Assembly (NCBI GenBank): GCA_002163245.1 | Contig: MAAL01000183.1 | Coordinates: 1-53,256 of the forward strand | From: Gammaproteobacteria bacterium 42_54_T18 | Lineage (GTDB): Bacteria; Pseudomonadota; Gammaproteobacteria; Pseudomonadales; Ketobacteraceae | Direction: 5' to 3' | Length of the DNA stretch: 53,256 bases | Position numbers and translations under genes: made by a program | The notes under the pieces: generated by a model | Told to the model about the DNA's origin: nothing | Seen by the model: only the letters and a program-made list of their open reading frames with translations | Databases searched by the model: none | In this document: in pieces, positions 35,764 to 45,531 of the stretch | Layout: the number at the start of each line of letters is the position of its first letter | Position numbering within the stretch: the first letter of the stretch is position 1

Positions 35764-36171
35764 ATGAGCAGATACGAGACCATGTGGAGCGATATTTTCA
35801 CCTTGCCGGTACAAATTTATTATGAGGACACGGATCACTCTGGTGTTGTCTACCACCCTAATTTTCTTAAGTACTTTGAGCGTGCTCGTGAACATGTGAT
35901 TGATAGTAATCGTTTGGCACAGCTTTGGAATGAGAAGGGCTTAGGGTTTGCGGTTTATAAGGCGAATATGATTTTCCAGGAGGGTGTGGAGTTTGCGGAC
36001 GTTTGTGAGATTCGTACCAAGTATAAGTTAGATGGGAAGTTTAAGACGATTTGGCATCAGGAGGTGTGGCGACCAGAAGGCAAAAGAGCTGCGGTGATTG
36101 GTGAGATTGAGATGATTTGTTTGGATAAGAACAAGCAGCTTCAGCCGATTCCTGATGAAGCACTAACGTAA
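35764..36171 (+). CDS. Hotdog (4HBT/YbgC-like) acyl thioesterase next to the pfa locus
   Basis: A 135-residue single hotdog domain. The family motif YYEDTDHSGVVYHPNFLKYFERARE (about 20-44) carries the catalytic Asp and the helix that follows, and MIFQEGVEFADVCEIRTKYK forms the central strands. It hydrolyses acyl-CoA or acyl-ACP thioesters. A thioesterase of this type (Orf6) lies beside the pfa genes of several PUFA-producing gammaproteobacteria and is thought to release the finished acyl chain. Here it is convergent with the pfa operon. ATG 35782 (MWSDIF) is an alternative start. The pfa link is from position and family, not from a residue-level match. Confidence 0.88.
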   Translation: MSRYETMWSDIFTLPVQIYYEDTDHSGVVYHPNFLKYFERAREHVIDSNRLAQLWNEKGLGFAVYKANMIFQEGVEFADVCEIRTKYKLDGKFKTIWHQEVWRPEGKRAAVIGEIEMICLDKNKQLQPIPDEALT

Positions 36172-36193
36172 GTTACTAACTATCTTATAGACC

Positions 36194-36304
36194 GTACAAA
36201 ATAAGAAATCTTCTTCCAGAAACCGCAAAAAAACTGCATCCATGCAGGCTTGACTTCGGCGTCCTGCCTCAGACATTTCTGGAAGAAGATTTCTTATTTT
36301 GTAC
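36194..36304. repeat. 111-bp element with perfect 29-bp inverted ends
   Basis: The arm at 36194-36222 is the exact reverse complement of 36276-36304 (29 of 29). The 53-bp centre has its own inverted repeats (CTGCAT/ATGCAG and GCAGG/CCTGC), so the transcript could fold into a three-way structure. It sits between the convergent thioesterase and pfaD genes and may serve as a bidirectional terminator. It may equally be a MITE-like insertion, though no target duplication is evident at its edges. Confidence 0.8.
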
Positions 36305-36396
36305 TCGCTGCCAATGTTTGAGTTTCTTTCCATTTATTAACTCTTAGAAGAAAAACATCAATTACTGGCAGTGAATTTTTATAAATACCGAACTCT

Positions 36397-38016
36397 CTAT
36401 GCCAATGGTTGTGGCGTGTAGATTGAGAATTCAGATGGCAACACAACACCTTGAGTTTTAAGTGCTTGTACTCTGTGCAGGTATACTGCGCCTTGCATGA
36501 TGTGGGTTGCTACATCAACTGCACGGCGATTCTCAACCGGCTCTAGATATGAACCTTTTACCCAGGCGTTAAATGCTCCCAGAGCTGCGCCTGCCCAAAT
36601 TTGGTAATCCATTTCTCGACCAGGTTCGCCAGTATTTGCCCAACGAGAGGATAGGCCTAGATACCACCGGAAGATAAGTGCCATTTTCCGTTTTGGGTTA
36701 CCTTTTGCGCTGGCAATTAATTCTGGATCACGTTGTTCGAAAAATTCGACAGTTCCCTTCCAGATATCTTCTAACGGTGAACGGAATATTTGCTTTTCAA
36801 TCTTCGCGCGTTCATCTGCTGGGATATCATCGATAGAGTCGTATTCGCGATATAGGTCGTAAAGTTTCTGCGCTCGCATGGGGAATAAAGTTCCGCGTTT
36901 CAGCACTTGAAGTTTTACGCCCATTTCGAACATGTCGGCAGCCGGAGCCATGGCAACGTCGGCCATTTGAGCGACTGCGAGGGCTTTTCGTACAGGGTCG
37001 GATGAACCTGATTCTAAGCAAGGTTGGTTGATACTACCAGTAACAATAAAGTCGGCACCCAGTGCAAACGTTGCTAATGCTGCTTGAGGTGTTCCAACAC
37101 CACCGCCCGCTCCTACTCGAAGTGTTTGTGGGTAATTGTATTGTGCTTGAATTTCATCACGTAGTGCAATAATTGCTGGCAATAGAGTTACTAGAGGCCT
37201 GTTATCGGTATGGCCGCCAGAGTCTGCTTCTGCAGTGATGTCATCGGCCATAGGAATCTGTTGCGCCCATTCAGCTTGTTGTGCTGTGATAAGGCCTTTT
37301 TCTACAAGCGGCGTTAAGTACTTTAACGGAGCCGGTTCCATAAAGCGTCTTGCAACTTCAGTTCGAGATATTTTCGCGATAACACGGTTGCCTATCACGA
37401 CGTTGCCACTGGCATCCTGAGATAATCCTGCAGCTCTATACCGTACAACCTGTTCAGTTAAACCAAGAAACGCAGAGGCTTCTACCGTTGTTACATTGTA
37501 CTTTAAGAATAGGTCTACATTACCTCTTTCCAAAGCTGGTTCTTTAGGGCTGTGGATTAGGTTTGCTGCGTAGGGACCATTCGGGAGTGCTGCTTGGATC
37601 TTTTGCAATGATGATTCTACGTGAGACGGTACGCAACCACCCGCACCAAATGAGCACAATATTCCGGCCTTACCTAAAGCAATCACAAGCTCTGCAGAAG
37701 CAATACCATTGGCCATCGCTCCGGCGTAGTAAGCGTAATGAGTTCCATGAGCTGTTCGGTAGGCAGGATCACCTAACTGGGCCACACTAATTGGAGCAGT
37801 GTAAGCTTGAACATTGAGATTGCCTGCCAACTCACCAGGGTGTGCCTCGTTACTAACACCAACCACTCCATCTTTTTCTACGAAGTAGCAAGGCTTATCA
37901 AGGTTGCTGATTTTAGCTTGTATAGAGGCTTCATCGTAAGAAACCGTTGCGTCAGAAACGCTCCAACACCATTGAGTATTTTGGGTGCTGTCCAGTAAAG
38001 AAAGTTTGTTTGTCAT
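36397..38016 (-). CDS. pfaD: PfaD, enoyl reductase of the PUFA synthase
   Basis: A 539-residue flavoenzyme of the PfaD family (2-nitropropane dioxygenase-like TIM barrel), the trans-acting enoyl reductase that saturates double bonds during PUFA assembly. Diagnostic stretches are GKAGILCSFGAGGCVPS (about 110), the FMN-binding GAGGGVGTPQAALATFALGADFIVTGSINQPC (about 301-332) and the PfaD-specific C-terminus MALIFRWYLGLSSRWANTGE. AAGGA eight bases before ATG 38016 sets the start, 36 bp after the pfaC stop. It is the last gene of the operon and of normal length. Confidence 0.95.
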   Translation of the reverse strand: MTNKLSLLDSTQNTQWCWSVSDATVSYDEASIQAKISNLDKPCYFVEKDGVVGVSNEAHPGELAGNLNVQAYTAPISVAQLGDPAYRTAHGTHYAYYAGAMANGIASAELVIALGKAGILCSFGAGGCVPSHVESSLQKIQAALPNGPYAANLIHSPKEPALERGNVDLFLKYNVTTVEASAFLGLTEQVVRYRAAGLSQDASGNVVIGNRVIAKISRTEVARRFMEPAPLKYLTPLVEKGLITAQQAEWAQQIPMADDITAEADSGGHTDNRPLVTLLPAIIALRDEIQAQYNYPQTLRVGAGGGVGTPQAALATFALGADFIVTGSINQPCLESGSSDPVRKALAVAQMADVAMAPAADMFEMGVKLQVLKRGTLFPMRAQKLYDLYREYDSIDDIPADERAKIEKQIFRSPLEDIWKGTVEFFEQRDPELIASAKGNPKRKMALIFRWYLGLSSRWANTGEPGREMDYQIWAGAALGAFNAWVKGSYLEPVENRRAVDVATHIMQGAVYLHRVQALKTQGVVLPSEFSIYTPQPLA

Positions 38017-38052
38017 ATTACTATCCTTAATTCGTACTGTATTGGCAGTTGT

Positions 38053-41000
38053 TTACGCTTCTTTAATAGCAATGGCGATATCATACACTTCGTAGATTCG
38101 CAGCCCGTCTTTTGAAAGGCTCGCGTCACCAATAACAACAACTTCGCCATTGTTGTGCTGTATATCTGTGATATGCACATCTAACGACATCTTCTTGTTT
38201 GTTGGATTTATCTGGCCACGATATTTCCATTTTACAGTGCTTAAAATTGTAGAGAACATAGGGTTGCTGAATTCAGCTCCCAACTTGTTTTCTAGAGCGT
38301 AAACCTGCATAGACTGAATGATTGCCTCAACACCTAAAGAGCCAGGCATTACCGGGTCACCATGAAAGTGAAATGGGAAGAACCAATCAGTTACGTCAAT
38401 CGTTCTTTCAGCAAAAATATAACCCTTACCGTCTTTACCGCCATCACCAACAATTTCTACGCGGTCAATAAAGTTAAGCTGCCCGCCGGCCAATCGGTAA
38501 TGAGGTTTTGATGCTGGTGCTTGGTACATCGACTGCTGTATTTCATCGGATGTTAAATCAATGTAAGTAACATTGGTTTCAGCAATATTATTCACTCGAT
38601 GCCAAGGTTCGGTAGTTTGACCTTTATCCAGACCAAGCTGATCTTTCAGAGCGCTAGCTTCAAAATATCCAAATACCGCAGTACCTTTGTAGAAAGGTTC
38701 GTTATCAGTGCTTAGCGTAAAATCAAACGACTGAACGATATTGTTGCCCACTATCGTGGTAGATAATAAGTTTGAATCATTAATAATGGTTTTTCCGCGT
38801 AAATCCACTTCGCGCAACAACGAACCTGACCCATCCAAGTTCCTGAAAAACAATTCTTTATCAGGGAACCGAAGTGTTGTTCCAGCCCACGCAGAAACAA
38901 AACCGTTTGGTTGTAGTGATATTTCCATCAATACCGAATATGGCATTACAGATGGGTGTGCATTACCTGAGTAATACCAGGCATCCGTCGGTACTTCATA
39001 TTCACCTTTACAATAAGCTGGCTTTTTAAGTTCTCCCCGCTTTCCTCTGACTTCCGTCACGCGGGTAGTTAACTGCAAGTCACCACACGGCGTTCTGGGG
39101 GGAGTGATATCTCGGTAGAAATCAAAATCAGAACCGAAACACTTGCTAATATCACCCGTTGCAAATTCAAACATGTGATATGGCTGATAAGGTACTGTAT
39201 CGGGTACGCGATTATCAGCAATGCCGCCCACAGGAGGGTTCAAATATGGTGCTTCGAAGTGAAGAATCGGCGTCACACCAGTTATTTTCTCACGAGACAA
39301 ATCTGACTCAACTCGCATCAATGGAGCGGTTAATGTTGGGTTTTCATCAACCACTTCAAACGAAACAGATTCAACCTCCGTAGGTTCAACAGCCAAAGCT
39401 GTTGCGCCCTGCTCCTTTAACATCACACTGATATTTTTGAAGTCGACAACAACCTTGCCATTCAGAATTATATCCACATTCGCTTTCGCGTAAGGGTACG
39501 GGCTTAAACCAATTTCTGTCACTTCCAGTCTATATTGTAGCGTTGCATGTTGCGGTAATACTTGACCGCGACAACGAACCTGCTGAGCTTCACCTGGCAC
39601 AGGTTGGAAGCGTGCATTGGAAACCTGGGTATGCATTCCCAAATGCATCATATAAAACATCAATAACTGACCACAACCTTCGGCCATTAAGGAACCGGCC
39701 ATTACTTGGTCATCTTTAAAGTGACAAGGAAAATACCAATGATTCGGGTCTAGCTGTTTTTCACCTTCAACAATACCAAGACCCCATGCACCAGCCTTTG
39801 ATTGAATAGAGATAACACGTTCTATCATTAAGAATTTTTCTGATGCAAAACACAAAGCTGGGTTAGCTCCCTGCTTGTCATAACCAGGTCCAAAACATCC
39901 ACCTGTATCACCATCGATCAACTTACGCATATCTTCAAGTTCGTAGGTTTTTTTCGGTGTAGTGAGTAGCGGTACAAAATCTTGCTTAACAGCATTTGCT
40001 ATTTCTTTTCGGTCATCATCGTTCTTAATAACGCCTTTACCATCCGCTAACTCTTCGTCAGTAAAGAAACCTGCACACCCGCCTTCCATCTTCAGCACTA
40101 ATTTGTCCCCAACAAAACACTCGTAGCTGAAGAAAAACAACAATGCATCGCCATTGTTTGCGTATGAGTTAATGCTGATATCGTAACGCAAAGTTTCGCC
40201 ACCAAACGCCATATCATCCATAAACGTAAGTGTACAATCTAACAAACGATAAACACGCTCACCTTTATTGGTAAAATCAATGCCTAAATAGCTAATCAAT
40301 AGTAAATCACACTGGCCTGATTCTACAGAAACTGCCCACGGGATTTGACCTGCAACTAGGTACGGCGCGTCTGTTGGAATATCATACTCAGTCGTCATAC
40401 TGCAAGGTTTGTACTCACCTACCACAGCATCTAATTTAGTAACTCTCGTCACCAATAAATAATCCGTCGTTGGTAGACGCACACGCCGAGAATAACTATC
40501 AATCACATCAAACTCGGCCCCAAATACATTACCAATTTTTCCTTCAGCAAACTCTACCAAATCCGCTGTATCCCAAATAATACTATCGGGAACGGAATAA
40601 CGCTCTTCGAGTACAACTGGCGCAGCAATAGCATAAGCCGTGTCGGATGTTGATTGGCTTGCGACCTGTGCATATGCCATTGGAGTTACCGGCTCAACAC
40701 TTACAGCAGTGGAGTAATTGGTAGAATTTGAGCCCCCAATATTACTGCTGCCAACACTTTGACCTGACATAGCCAACTGTATTTGCAACTCAATGAGCTC
40801 AGATACCTCGCCAAGCGCATCTTGTCGAGATTGCAAAAATGACTGGTGGCTTTCATTCACTTTACTAAGATTGGCTCTATATGCCGCTAGCTGGCTTTTA
40901 CTTTCACTCATAATCTTATCTGCTGTATTGTCGTTATTGTTAAATGCTGGAGAAGCTGAAATTATTGCCGCCGGTTTAAAGGCACTTTCTCCAGCTACAG

Positions 41001-44000
41001 GCTCAACCTTAACTTGAGGTTGAACTGTGATAGGTTGTGTTGGTATAGGTTTGGGTAATGGGGTATTCAATATAGGGGCTGCTGTTACAAACGGTTTAAC
41101 TGATACTTTGGGGGGAGCTGACACAACCGGCTCAACACGTACATTCGCTTTAGCCTTCACTGTACGTCGAACAGGCTCAAATCGCGTTAAATTCTTCTCG
41201 CTTAATACACATTCATGTAAAGACTTGCGGCCTAACACAACTTGTTTGATCAACCCTTTTTTAGAGGTTGGTTCCAACAAACTCATATCAAATAATGATG
41301 ACAAATCGATATCTATTTGATGGGTTGCTAACTTCGCCAACGCCCTAACAAGTGCAGACTTTTCATCCCGTCCCTTATTATCAAACGCCAAGGCTAAGTG
41401 TTCCCTATCACCCAGAGCTGCACTCACATACTGTGTGCAGGTATCCCTTGGACCAAGTTCAATAAAGATACGTGCTCCATCATCATAAGCAGCATTCACT
41501 AAACGCGGAAAATCAACAGGATTGCAGTACATTTCTGCAATGTTATTCGCAATATTATCTGAGCTTACCTCTACACCTTGATAACCAACAGCGGAAAACA
41601 ATGTTGCGGATGTTTGATTGGCAATTGGCATTCTATGTAAGGTTGCCAATTCATTTATATCGGCACGAACAAGCGGGCAGTGAATAACATCACTCATTGG
41701 TGCAACAAAATTTTCACAATCCAGTTGCTTTACAACCCTGGCGCAAGCCGTTGGATCGCCGGCAATAACACACTCATTAGTAGTGTTGATTAACAACAAG
41801 AAAACTTTCTCTTCCGTATCAACAACAGTCTGAACCTTCTCGATGGGCGCTTTTACTGTATAGCCTGCCCAAATATCTTCATCAGATACACTCGCATCGA
41901 TCGACCATGCTTCGCGCACCGTGTCCATCGGACCAGCCAATCGGGTTCTAAAAACAGGCAACGTATGAAGCAGTTCGCTCATTTCATCTGCAGAATCCCA
42001 AACGTCCATGGCATACATCATGGATATTTCACCCATGCTATAACCGATCGCAGACTGAGATGTTACTTTAAACTTCTTGCTCAAGACCTCTGTTAGCAAT
42101 TTTGCATAACAGATACCACTTTCAAACATTGCGATTGGAGTATGGATCAGATCACGCGATAGTGATTTGACTTGCTCTTTATCAAGCGCCTCGACAGTAC
42201 GCGGGTGGAATAACCTATCACCTATCATGCTATCCAAACGATTGGTGTGTACCGACATTGCTTCCATCATTTCCGGGAATAAACGAAAGATATCCTTACC
42301 TAAGCCAACGTAAGAGGCAAAACCGCCAGGGTAAACAAAACTAATCTTTGCATCCGTCCCCATTGGCACTGGAACAAAAATACTGCCATTCGGGGTAATC
42401 CAAGGCTTTTCTGATTGAATCGCCTTTACTACACCATTTTTCGCAGCAGAAATTTCTTGAGCCAATTGCTTCGATGTAGAAGCCAATAACGCAACGGTAT
42501 ATTTTGATTGCTTACCGTTACTTGCCGAAAATTGCTCCGCGGCCAAGTGACGTAAAGACAGCTCACTAATTCGTGACTCACACTGTATTAATGCAGCAAC
42601 TAACTGTTCTTGCGAACCCGCCTGTATCAACACCAATGTACTACTATCTTCAGCATTTAGTTTAGAATCTTCTAAAGATTCTGTTTGAGACAATTGTGAG
42701 CATTCTGATAAGACAATATGTGCTGCCGTATCGTCTGCCCCCAAACCACTGATACTTGCACAGCGTCTATTTTCTGTTAGCCAATTCTTTGATTCATTTT
42801 GAACGTAAAAACAACTGTTGTCCCACACCTGCCGATCAGCAGGAGCCTGCCAATTGGGAACTCCTGGGATATAACGATTTTTTAGGCATAATGCCGTCTT
42901 TATAAGACTCGCCATGCCGGATGCAGAAAAGGTATGGCCAATATTCGCTTTCACACTGCCAATAGCAGTGATTTTCTCATTATTATCGGCATCATTGTCT
43001 GCGGAATGATAAACCGCTTTGAGACCCGCTATTTCTTGTTGATCTTCGTGAAGATTGCCACTCGCAAATGCTTCGATATAACCAATATCAGTAGCAACTT
43101 TACCTGCCTGATTTAATGCTATAACACTAGCATTAGCCACAGCACTAGCATCACTGCCCGCACTAAAACCAATACCATCAATTTGACAATAGGTACGTTG
43201 ATTCTCGGACACCGCATCGACGCTACGTTTTAAAACAACCGCACCGGCACCCTCACCCACTGACCAGCCATTGACGGATTCATTAAACCCCATGCTGTGA
43301 TCGGCAGTATTTAGTGGGTTCATTTGTTGACGCAACATAACGTTTTCTAAACTACCGCTTAGATCAACGGCAGCCACAACAACTGCGTCAACATCCGACG
43401 TACCTAATAAATTCTGAGCCAGATCAAGACATTTGAATACCGAATTTTCTTCAGCAGATACCGTAAATGCAGGGCCATTAAAATCCCACAAAGAAGAAAT
43501 ACGCGCTGCCATAATATTGCCAATAAAGCTGGTATATTTATTCAGTTTTGCAACATCATAAACACTATCTTTAGCAATATTCTCTAGTTCAGTCTCATCT
43601 TCTGGTGATAGCGCTATTCCATTGGCTTTAAGGCTATCGACGATCTGAGTCGTTAGGTTAACTCGACCTCTAAACTGGTGCAATTCCAATTCAGTACCCA
43701 TTGCAACCAACACCGCCACATTACCACCGACCTCCATCCCAGCATCATGTAATGCGCCATCAACAACTTTCATCATTAGCAGCTGCTGAGGGATCAAACT
43801 GTCCTCTTCTTTTGGTGGTACCTTAAAACGCATAAAGTCGACATCAAAATTATCAATATATGCGCCAGTAGCCGGCGGACTAAATGGCAAATCACGCTCA
43901 AGACTATCAATACCTTTCCAACGTTGTTTCGGCAGTGGAATAAAATGTTGGGTACCTGAATACATGCTTTGATCGAAATTAGAAAGGCCTACGCAATTCC

Positions 44001-45495
44001 CAAACAATGAATCCATACCAATAATTGCCATAGATTGGGGCTGGCAATTATTATTGGAAACGGCATCAGACGTCGTATCACTCTCTGCATTAACAACTCC
44101 ACCAGGAACATGCTCTTCAAAAACCATATGAGCATTACAACCACCAAAACCAAATACACTGGACGCTGCCCGTTTTGGTTTCCCTTCAGTGACTGGCCAA
44201 TCAATGGTGTCAACCGGAATTTGTTCCACCCCTATCAAACCATTCTTTGATACTTGAGGGTTGTTTACATTAATTGTTGCAGGGATCTTTCCGCTTTGCA
44301 TACCCAATATGATTTTGGACATACCCGGCATACCTGCTGCGGTAAGCAAATGGCCTAGATTAGATTTGACCGAACCTATTTTTGGAACAGGACGGCTATT
44401 CCCTGCGTCATCACTGCCAAAAAATGTTTCCATGGAAGCAATTTCAACTTTATCACCCAATGGAGTGCCCGTCGCATGGCACTCAACAAAATCTACGGTT
44501 GATGGATCAACATTAGCATCATCATATGCACGTTTGTAAGCTAACACCTGGCCTTTTGAATTCGGACTTAAAACATGCTGACCTTTACCATCGTTTGATA
44601 GCCCACCCGCTAATATGCTGGCGTAGATTTTATCACCATCTCGAATCGCATCATCATAACGCTTTAACACCAGCATGCCAGCGCCTTCACCAGCAAACAG
44701 GCCTTGGGAATTTGTATCTAATGGCGCGTGTATTCCATTTTCTGGATATGCTTGAAAAATCGAGAAACCCATATTAACAAAAAACGGGTCACCGCCACTA
44801 ACAGCTCCCGCAAGCATCATATCGGCCTTGCCCATATTAAGATGGTCACAGGCAAGCTTTACTGAATATAAGGAGGATGCACAGGCAGCGTCTAACGCAT
44901 AATGCATCGCGCCCAAGCTCAGCGATTTTGCGATAACAGCCGCTGGATAACCGGCAATTAGACCATTTTTAGGATCAACCGGTTGCTTAGCGCTCCCACC
45001 TGCATTAGCAAGGTAGGTATCTAAACAAAAACCATCATCCCCTAGCAGAGATTTTAATGCCGTTTCTAAAGGCTTGTGATAAAGCGGCAAAAATAGTTCA
45101 TTTGATTTTTTGGTGGGAAAAGACAAGTTCCCGAGCAATACACCACACCGAGCAAGTACATCTTGACGGCCATGATAACCACTGTCCTTTAACGCCTCTT
45201 GAGCAACATAAAGCGACCATTTAAAAACATCATCTAGTCCTGCCAATGTTTCTTCTGTCAGGTCAAAACCATCAGCCGACATAGAAAAGTCATGGATATA
45301 ACCACCTGTTTGACAATAATATTTGTCATCATGACCTTTTCCAGCCTGATAGAAACGATCAGGAACATCCCCCATCTGATAGGGAGTGGCAAGAGTACGT
45401 GAATCTACTTTTGCTAACAGGTTATTCCAAAATGCTCCCGGCTCTTTTGAACCAGGAAACAAATTCGCCAACCCTACTATCGCAATTCTTTTCAT
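38053..45495 (-). CDS. pfaC: PfaC with domain order KS-CLF-AT-DH-DH
   Basis: A 2480-residue multidomain synthase. KS1 (about 1-460) has its catalytic Cys205 (DAACASSL), His340 (ECHATGTP) and His382 (NLGHLLTAAG). The second KS (about 485-935) lacks the Cys (AEENSVF) and is a chain-length factor. An acyltransferase follows (about 1050-1440) with GYSMGE, Ser1153. After a Pro/Val-rich linker come two FabA-like hotdog dehydratases with WYFPCHFKDDQVMAGSL and WFFPFHFHGDPVMPGSL, the latter about 115 residues from the end. The usual gammaproteobacterial PfaC is about 2000 residues (KS-CLF-DH-DH); the added AT accounts for the extra length and resembles the AT of PfaB next door. It begins 36 bp after pfaB, with AGGA six bases before ATG. 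Confidence 0.95.
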   Translation of the reverse strand: MKRIAIVGLANLFPGSKEPGAFWNNLLAKVDSRTLATPYQMGDVPDRFYQAGKGHDDKYYCQTGGYIHDFSMSADGFDLTEETLAGLDDVFKWSLYVAQEALKDSGYHGRQDVLARCGVLLGNLSFPTKKSNELFLPLYHKPLETALKSLLGDDGFCLDTYLANAGGSAKQPVDPKNGLIAGYPAAVIAKSLSLGAMHYALDAACASSLYSVKLACDHLNMGKADMMLAGAVSGGDPFFVNMGFSIFQAYPENGIHAPLDTNSQGLFAGEGAGMLVLKRYDDAIRDGDKIYASILAGGLSNDGKGQHVLSPNSKGQVLAYKRAYDDANVDPSTVDFVECHATGTPLGDKVEIASMETFFGSDDAGNSRPVPKIGSVKSNLGHLLTAAGMPGMSKIILGMQSGKIPATINVNNPQVSKNGLIGVEQIPVDTIDWPVTEGKPKRAASSVFGFGGCNAHMVFEEHVPGGVVNAESDTTSDAVSNNNCQPQSMAIIGMDSLFGNCVGLSNFDQSMYSGTQHFIPLPKQRWKGIDSLERDLPFSPPATGAYIDNFDVDFMRFKVPPKEEDSLIPQQLLMMKVVDGALHDAGMEVGGNVAVLVAMGTELELHQFRGRVNLTTQIVDSLKANGIALSPEDETELENIAKDSVYDVAKLNKYTSFIGNIMAARISSLWDFNGPAFTVSAEENSVFKCLDLAQNLLGTSDVDAVVVAAVDLSGSLENVMLRQQMNPLNTADHSMGFNESVNGWSVGEGAGAVVLKRSVDAVSENQRTYCQIDGIGFSAGSDASAVANASVIALNQAGKVATDIGYIEAFASGNLHEDQQEIAGLKAVYHSADNDADNNEKITAIGSVKANIGHTFSASGMASLIKTALCLKNRYIPGVPNWQAPADRQVWDNSCFYVQNESKNWLTENRRCASISGLGADDTAAHIVLSECSQLSQTESLEDSKLNAEDSSTLVLIQAGSQEQLVAALIQCESRISELSLRHLAAEQFSASNGKQSKYTVALLASTSKQLAQEISAAKNGVVKAIQSEKPWITPNGSIFVPVPMGTDAKISFVYPGGFASYVGLGKDIFRLFPEMMEAMSVHTNRLDSMIGDRLFHPRTVEALDKEQVKSLSRDLIHTPIAMFESGICYAKLLTEVLSKKFKVTSQSAIGYSMGEISMMYAMDVWDSADEMSELLHTLPVFRTRLAGPMDTVREAWSIDASVSDEDIWAGYTVKAPIEKVQTVVDTEEKVFLLLINTTNECVIAGDPTACARVVKQLDCENFVAPMSDVIHCPLVRADINELATLHRMPIANQTSATLFSAVGYQGVEVSSDNIANNIAEMYCNPVDFPRLVNAAYDDGARIFIELGPRDTCTQYVSAALGDREHLALAFDNKGRDEKSALVRALAKLATHQIDIDLSSLFDMSLLEPTSKKGLIKQVVLGRKSLHECVLSEKNLTRFEPVRRTVKAKANVRVEPVVSAPPKVSVKPFVTAAPILNTPLPKPIPTQPITVQPQVKVEPVAGESAFKPAAIISASPAFNNNDNTADKIMSESKSQLAAYRANLSKVNESHQSFLQSRQDALGEVSELIELQIQLAMSGQSVGSSNIGGSNSTNYSTAVSVEPVTPMAYAQVASQSTSDTAYAIAAPVVLEERYSVPDSIIWDTADLVEFAEGKIGNVFGAEFDVIDSYSRRVRLPTTDYLLVTRVTKLDAVVGEYKPCSMTTEYDIPTDAPYLVAGQIPWAVSVESGQCDLLLISYLGIDFTNKGERVYRLLDCTLTFMDDMAFGGETLRYDISINSYANNGDALLFFFSYECFVGDKLVLKMEGGCAGFFTDEELADGKGVIKNDDDRKEIANAVKQDFVPLLTTPKKTYELEDMRKLIDGDTGGCFGPGYDKQGANPALCFASEKFLMIERVISIQSKAGAWGLGIVEGEKQLDPNHWYFPCHFKDDQVMAGSLMAEGCGQLLMFYMMHLGMHTQVSNARFQPVPGEAQQVRCRGQVLPQHATLQYRLEVTEIGLSPYPYAKANVDIILNGKVVVDFKNISVMLKEQGATALAVEPTEVESVSFEVVDENPTLTAPLMRVESDLSREKITGVTPILHFEAPYLNPPVGGIADNRVPDTVPYQPYHMFEFATGDISKCFGSDFDFYRDITPPRTPCGDLQLTTRVTEVRGKRGELKKPAYCKGEYEVPTDAWYYSGNAHPSVMPYSVLMEISLQPNGFVSAWAGTTLRFPDKELFFRNLDGSGSLLREVDLRGKTIINDSNLLSTTIVGNNIVQSFDFTLSTDNEPFYKGTAVFGYFEASALKDQLGLDKGQTTEPWHRVNNIAETNVTYIDLTSDEIQQSMYQAPASKPHYRLAGGQLNFIDRVEIVGDGGKDGKGYIFAERTIDVTDWFFPFHFHGDPVMPGSLGVEAIIQSMQVYALENKLGAEFSNPMFSTILSTVKWKYRGQINPTNKKMSLDVHITDIQHNNGEVVVIGDASLSKDGLRIYEVYDIAIAIKEA

Positions 45496-45531
45496 TATAT
45501 TCCTAAACTTTCTGACGATTTATTCAACACG

